This document shows positions 40,508-44,222 of a stretch of 44,222 nt of DNA, in pieces (position 1 is the first letter of the stretch; every line of letters begins with the position of its first letter). The notes below the pieces were generated by a model. That model was not told the DNA's origin, did no database searches, and saw only the letters and a list, made by a program, of their open reading frames with translations. Source of the stretch: Pseudomonadota bacterium (lineage in GTDB: Bacteria > Myxococcota_A > UBA9160 > SZUA-336). The translations under genes were made by a program, and so were the position numbers. The stretch covers positions 1 to 44,222 of the forward strand of contig JAGWBS010000045.1 in assembly GCA_021295775.1 (NCBI GenBank). Direction: 5' to 3'.

Positions 40508-41583
40508 GCGACGACTGGGTACGCCTCGGCCTGGTTCAGGTCGATCTTAGCGAACGCGCTCTCGCCGGCGCGAAAGCCGCTGCGCGCGATCTCCGCCGTG
40601 CGCAGGCGGGCGCGCGCGGGCACGTCCCCCGACAGGGTCACCGAGCTGAACTCGCCCTCGACGGAGATCTCCGCCACCGAGCCGGAGATCCAGCCGCCGG
40701 GATCGGCGGGGTCCGGGCGCGTGCGAAGCTCCAGCGCCTCGGCCCCGAAGGCGACGAAGTGCTCGATTCCCTCGGTCAGGTCGACCGCCGGGGCGCCCAG
40801 AGAAGTGGCGCCGCACACCAGTCGGAGCCCGGACGGGCCGCGGACCGGGGTGGCGCGCAGCAGGTTGACGCCCGCCAGCGCCGCCGCGTAGGCGGAGCGC
40901 GGGCGCCGCAGGACCTCGCCGGGCGTTCCCTGTTGGGTGATCCGGCCGTTTTCCAGCACCAGCCAGCGCTCCCCCAGCACCGCCGCCTCGGCCGGATCGT
41001 GCGTGATGGCGATCCGAACGCCCGGGAAGCCCGCCAGCTGGCGCTGCAGAAAGCTCCGGGTCGCGCTGCGGGTCTCGGCGTCGAGAGCGGACAGGGGCTC
41101 GTCGAGCAGCAGCACCCGCGGCTCGGTCGCCAGAGCGCGGGCCAGGGCCACCCGCTGCGCCTCGCCTCCCGACAGCCGCTTCGGCCGGCGCCGCGCGAGA
41201 TCACCCAGCCCGAGCTGATCCAGGATCGCCAGCGCGCGGTTCCGGGCCTCGCGCCGCCCCAGGCCCCGGGCGCGCGGTCCGAAGGCCACGTTGTCCAGCA
41301 CGTCGAGGTGCGGGAAAAGCCAGGAGCCCTGGAACATCACGCCGAGCGGGCGCCGCTGGGGAGGGACGCGCAATCCCTCCGAGGGATCCTCCAGGCAGTC
41401 CCCGGCGTAGACCACGCGCCCCGCTTCCAGCGGCAGCAGCCCGACCAGAGCGTCGACCAGGGTGGATTTCCCGGATCCGTTCGGCCCCAGCACCACCAGC
41501 GTCCGATCCGCGTCCACGCGGAACTCGACGTCCAGCGTGAAATCGCCGCGGCGCGCGCGCGCGCTGACCGCCAGCTCCTCCAT
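40504..41583 (-). CDS. modC: Molybdate ABC transporter ATP-binding protein
   Basis: ModC is the ATPase that powers molybdate import. Walker A GPNGSGKST lies near residue 34, the Q-loop is VMFQGSWLFPHLDV, the signature is LSGGEAQRVALARALA, Walker B is VLLLDEPLSALD, and the switch histidine lies in ITHDPAEA. The C-terminal 120 residues form a TOBE-like oxyanion domain. ATG 41583 overlaps the modB stop by one base. The first gene downstream, otsAB, overlaps its stop. Confidence 0.92.
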
Positions 41584-42335
41584 CAGCGCGGCCTCGCGGC
41601 GACGAAGATTCCGAAGGCCCCGGCCAGCAGCAGCGCTCCCAGCAGGAAGGCCTGGTCGGGCCGGGTCTGGAGCAGCTCGTAGATCGCCAGCGGAGCGGTC
41701 TGGGTCACGCCGCGCAGGTTTCCCGCGAACGCGATCGTGGCCCCGAACTCGCCCAGGGCGCGCGCCCAGCACCGTGCCCGCCCGCCCAGCAGCGCCGGCC
41801 GCAGCAGCGGCAGGACGACCCGGAGCAGAGTCTGGGCGCGCGACGCGCCCAGCGCGGCGGCCACCTGCTCGTAGCGCCGGTCGAGCTGATTCAAGCCGCC
41901 TTCGAGCGCCGTGATCAGCAGCGGAGCCGAAACGAAGCTGGCCGCCAGCACGGCCGCGGCGGTGGTGAAGGGCAGTTCGACCCCGAGTCCGGCCAGGGCG
42001 CGGCCCAAAGGTCCGGTCGGTCCCAGGGCCGCCAGCAGCGCCACGCCCGCGACCACCGGCGGGAGCACCATCGGCAGGGTGACCAGGCTGCGCAGCAGGC
42101 CCCGCCCCCGGAAGCGGTTGCGCGCCAGCAGCCAGGCCAGGGGAGCACCGATGCCCAGCGAAAGGGTCACGGCCGCCACGGAGACCAGGATCGACAGGCC
42201 CAGGGCGCGCGGCGCCACTCCGTCGGCCCAGAGTTCCGGCAGCTCCGACCAGGGCGACTCCGCGACCAGCCCGAGCAGAGGGACGATCAGCAGGACGGCG
42301 CCCAGAGCCGCGGCCGCGGTGACCAGGACGCGCAT
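41583..42335 (-). CDS. modB: Molybdate ABC transporter permease
   Basis: ModB forms the membrane channel of the molybdate transporter. The 250 residues contain about six helices. The family pattern is clear in LGIGAPLAWLLARNRFRG, LVTLPMVLPPVVAGVALLAALG, and the ModC-contacting loop AAALGASRAQTLLRVVLPLLRPALLGG, followed by ARALGEFGATIAFAGNLRG. It overlaps both modA and modC, so translation is coupled. Molybdate is the expected substrate, though tungstate or sulfate relatives share the fold. Confidence 0.9.
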   Translation of the reverse strand: MRVLVTAAAALGAVLLIVPLLGLVAESPWSELPELWADGVAPRALGLSILVSVAAVTLSLGIGAPLAWLLARNRFRGRGLLRSLVTLPMVLPPVVAGVALLAALGPTGPLGRALAGLGVELPFTTAAAVLAASFVSAPLLITALEGGLNQLDRRYEQVAAALGASRAQTLLRVVLPLLRPALLGGRARCWARALGEFGATIAFAGNLRGVTQTAPLAIYELLQTRPDQAFLLGALLLAGAFGIFVAARPR

Positions 42336-43075
42336 CAGGGCGGACCGAAGCCCCGGGAGGCGAGGATCGCGCGGGCGCGCGGGCTCGCGAGCTGCGCGAC
42401 GAATCGCCCGGCGTCCGCCGGGGAGCGACTGAGGGAAACGACGGCCGCCGCGTAGGCGATCCGGGGCTGGACGGCCTCGGGCAGCCGTTCGACGGCCAGT
42501 TCCGGATAGCGGCCGGGGGGCAGGTCCGTCGCGTAGACGAGCCCGGCATCCGCCCCGGCGAGCTGCAGCTTGGAGATCACGCCGCGCACGTCCAGCTCCT
42601 GCGAGACCAGATCGGCCTCGGCGGCTTCGAGCAGGTCCAGGCCCGCCAGGGCGGCACGCGCGTAGGCGCCCGCCGGCACGTCGGGAGACGCCAGCACCAG
42701 GCGGGCGGGGCGCGAGCCGAGCTCGGACAGCCGCAGGCGCGGTCCGGAGGCGGTCGCGCGGCTGACCCAGACGATCCGGTTCGAGGCGAAGCGCAGGGGG
42801 TCTCCGATCCGTCCCCGGCTCCGGAGACCTTCGAGAAGGGCCGGATCGGCCACGGCGATCACGTCCGCCCGCAACCCCCGGCGGATCTGGGTGACCAGAG
42901 TCTGCGAGCCGGCGAAGCTGAAACGCGCCTCGAGCCCGCCGGGCGAGGATTCGGCGATCTCCCGCAGGACCTCGCTCAGGGAGGCCGCGCCGAGCACCAG
43001 CAGAGGCCGGGGGGAGGACGTGCAGCCGAGAGCGAGCAACGCCAGCAGAACGCTGAATATTCGATATCCTGTCAC
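42335..43075 (-). CDS. modA: Molybdate-binding lipoprotein
   Basis: ModA captures molybdate outside the membrane. The N terminus is a lipoprotein signal (LLALLALGCTSS). The binding-protein pattern LVLGAASLSEVLREIAES is followed by FSFAGSQTLVTQIRRGLRADVIAVAD, NRIVWVSR, VPAGAYARAALAGL and a late GADAGLVYATD. The 246-residue length is normal. The start is GTG 43075 with no ribosome binding site visible, so the mRNA may be leaderless. It diverges from a regulator gene across only 25 bases. Confidence 0.9.
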   Translation of the reverse strand: MTGYRIFSVLLALLALGCTSSPRPLLVLGAASLSEVLREIAESSPGGLEARFSFAGSQTLVTQIRRGLRADVIAVADPALLEGLRSRGRIGDPLRFASNRIVWVSRATASGPRLRLSELGSRPARLVLASPDVPAGAYARAALAGLDLLEAAEADLVSQELDVRGVISKLQLAGADAGLVYATDLPPGRYPELAVERLPEAVQPRIAYAAAVVSLSRSPADAGRFVAQLASPRARAILASRGFGPP

Positions 43076-43087
43076 TGCGTTAGGATA
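43065..43087. promoter_or_regulatory. Inverted repeat over the modA start, possible operator or facing -10 boxes
   Basis: TATCCT (43065-43070) and AGGATA (43082-43087) form a 6-base inverted repeat with an 11-base centre that contains the modA start codon. Each arm also reads as a -10-like TATCCT on its own strand. The divergent regulator is the natural candidate to bind here. Confidence 0.5.
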
Positions 43088-43100
43088 CTGTATTCCGGGG

Positions 43101-44093
43101 ATGGCGGAAAAACTGGCCGAGAGGAGACGCGCGGTCGGCTGGACTCAGCTCCAGTTGGCTGCGGCGGCGGGCGTGAGCCGGTCGCTGGTGGCCGCGGTCG
43201 AGGGAGGCCGGCACACGCCCAGCGTGAGCACCGCGCTCGAGCTCGCGCGCTGCCTGGGCGGCTCCGTGGAGGAGATCTTCGGCGGCCCGCCCGCGCCGGC
43301 GGCGCGGCCGTTGCTGGAGCCTCTCCCGCCGGGCAGCGCCGTGCGCGCGGTGCGGGTGGGCGACGAAGTCGTCTACGCGCCTCTGAGCGAGGCCGCGGGA
43401 CTGAGCGAGGCCGCCGAAGGCTGGCTGGACGAGCGGGGACGTCTGGAGCTTTTCCCCCAGGCGTCGCTGGAGGGTCTGCTAGTCGCGGGCTGCGAGCCCT
43501 CGATCGGCCTGATGGCCCGACTCCTGCCCAGCCGCGGACCGCGGCGTCTGCTGTGGGCGCCCGCCACCAGCCGAGCCGCCCGCGGGGCCCTGCTCGCCGG
43601 GCGCTCGCACGCCGCGGCCGTGCACGGCCGGCCCGGCGATCTCGGAGACGCCCCGGAGACGGTCGAGCGGCTGCTCCTGGGCCGCTGGCAGGTCGGGGTC
43701 GCCTTCCGGAGCGGACAGGCCGTCTCGCTCGAGGAGCTCGCCCGCGACGGAGCCTGGGTGGCCCAGGGCCGGCGGGGAGCGGCCGCCCAGGCGGCGCTCG
43801 GTCGGGCGCTGGCAGGCGCGGGACTGGACCGGGGCCTGGCGGGGGCGGCGGCGGGCGGCCACGTGGAGGCGGCGCGCCTGCTGCTGCGCGGCGCGGCCCG
43901 GGCGGCGCTGACGATCGGGCCGGTGGCCAGGGCCTGCCGGCTCGACTTCGAGCCGCTGGAGACGCACGCGGTCGAAATCTGGCTGTCCCGGGAGAGCCTG
44001 TCCGAACCCGGGCCGCAGGCGCTGGCGGAGCTGCTCCACTCCGCCGCATACCGACGCCGGCTCTCGGCCGGCGGGGGCTACGAGCTGGCCTGA
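43101..44093 (+). CDS. XRE helix-turn-helix regulator with PBP-like ligand domain, probable molybdate-responsive
   Basis: The 330-residue protein joins an N-terminal XRE helix-turn-helix (residues about 4-58: RRAVGWTQLQLAAAAGVSRSLVAAVEGGRHTPSVSTALELAR) to a periplasmic-binding-protein-like domain (PBP_like). That domain includes VAGCEPSIGLMARLL and RRLLWAPATSRAARGALLAGRSHAAAVHG and is related to ModA folds. Divergent placement against modABC suggests it senses molybdate or tungstate and controls its own and the mod promoters, in place of ModE. ATG 43101 is chosen by domain start; the upstream open frame overlaps modA and is not real. The ligand is inference. Confidence 0.85.
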   Translation: MAEKLAERRRAVGWTQLQLAAAAGVSRSLVAAVEGGRHTPSVSTALELARCLGGSVEEIFGGPPAPAARPLLEPLPPGSAVRAVRVGDEVVYAPLSEAAGLSEAAEGWLDERGRLELFPQASLEGLLVAGCEPSIGLMARLLPSRGPRRLLWAPATSRAARGALLAGRSHAAAVHGRPGDLGDAPETVERLLLGRWQVGVAFRSGQAVSLEELARDGAWVAQGRRGAAAQAALGRALAGAGLDRGLAGAAAGGHVEAARLLLRGAARAALTIGPVARACRLDFEPLETHAVEIWLSRESLSEPGPQALAELLHSAAYRRRLSAGGGYELA

Positions 44094-44222
44094 ACCGGGA
44101 CCGCCGCGCGACCGAAGCGGAGCGCTGCGGCGGGCGTCTATTGGATATCGCCGAAAACGAACTATTAATGAACCGGGGGGACGGGCGTGAAGTGAACGCA
44201 CGAGGGGGTACCGGGGGTCTGG
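44094..44222. other. Trailing intergenic sequence with an AT-rich patch
   Basis: No gene is visible in the last 129 bases. An AT-rich stretch (about 44139-44170) includes TATTGGATATCG and ACTATTAATG, standing out from the surrounding GC-rich DNA. GGATATCG (44143-44150) also occurs, on the other strand, at the modA start (43068 to 43061). It may hold a promoter for a gene beyond the window. Confidence 0.3.

Overview
The window is about 44 kb of very GC-rich DNA (roughly 70% by eye). Genes are tightly packed and often overlap by 1-14 bases, and many start with GTG or TTG. Mpl-type peptidoglycan recycling, Tat signals, lipoproteins, periplasmic cytochromes c and an alternative complex III point to a free-living, respiring, Gram-negative-type bacterium. 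The fused acetyl-CoA carboxylase, K+-dependent pyrophosphatase and high GC would suit a Myxococcota-like or other uncultured deltaproteobacterial-type lineage, but the sequence alone does not fix the taxonomy. No tRNA, rRNA, CRISPR array, insertion sequence or phage gene was recognised, and no gap between genes exceeds 300 bases.

Layout. 1-7722 (+) is a housekeeping run: the end of a membrane pyrophosphatase, then rpsF-rplI-dnaB (no rpsR between them), a cell-wall recycling trio (LD-carboxypeptidase, class-C-like serine hydrolase, mpl) and an EF-P with an unusual loop. 7814-10840 (+) is a compact three-gene exported unit: di-haem peroxidase, Tat-exported metallophosphoesterase and mono-haem cytochrome. 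10865-14842 holds thiD (-), an exported alkaline-phosphatase-superfamily enzyme (+), Mrp (-), an alkyltransferase-like protein (+) and a DUF2007 protein (-). 14868-18737 (-) continues that minus-strand run with an NSS transporter, an enoyl-CoA hydratase and a sulfite reductase carrying an in-frame amber codon. 18940-24017 has class I aldolase and rpiB (+), an EVE protein (-), then a methyltransferase, dienelactone hydrolase and cstA (+).

24122-31348 (+) is a complete alternative complex III operon (actABCDEF), but actB is broken by two frameshifts. 31456-36517 (+) encodes a eukaryote-style acetyl-CoA carboxylase (biotin carboxylase, biotin carrier, central region, carboxyltransferase) interrupted by one frameshift. 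36564-38205 holds hisI (-), a lipoprotein cytochrome c (+) and a urate-oxidase-N-like membrane protein (-). 38342-43075 (-) is modABC running into a fused trehalose-phosphate synthase/phosphatase. A divergent XRE plus PBP-like regulator (43101-44093, +) replaces ModE.

How the genes work together. The alternative complex III would oxidise quinol and pass electrons to cytochrome c. No terminal oxidase is in the window. Several stand-alone cytochromes c and the peroxidase unit could draw on the same electrons. The cell-wall trio recycles muropeptides. The regulator and modABC form a self-contained molybdate uptake module that appears transcriptionally joined to trehalose synthesis.

Four reading-frame breaks (one amber, three frameshifts) fall in otherwise well-conserved genes. 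Either the sequence carries indel and substitution errors, as in an unpolished or metagenomic assembly, or these genes are decaying. This should be settled before any biology is built on them.
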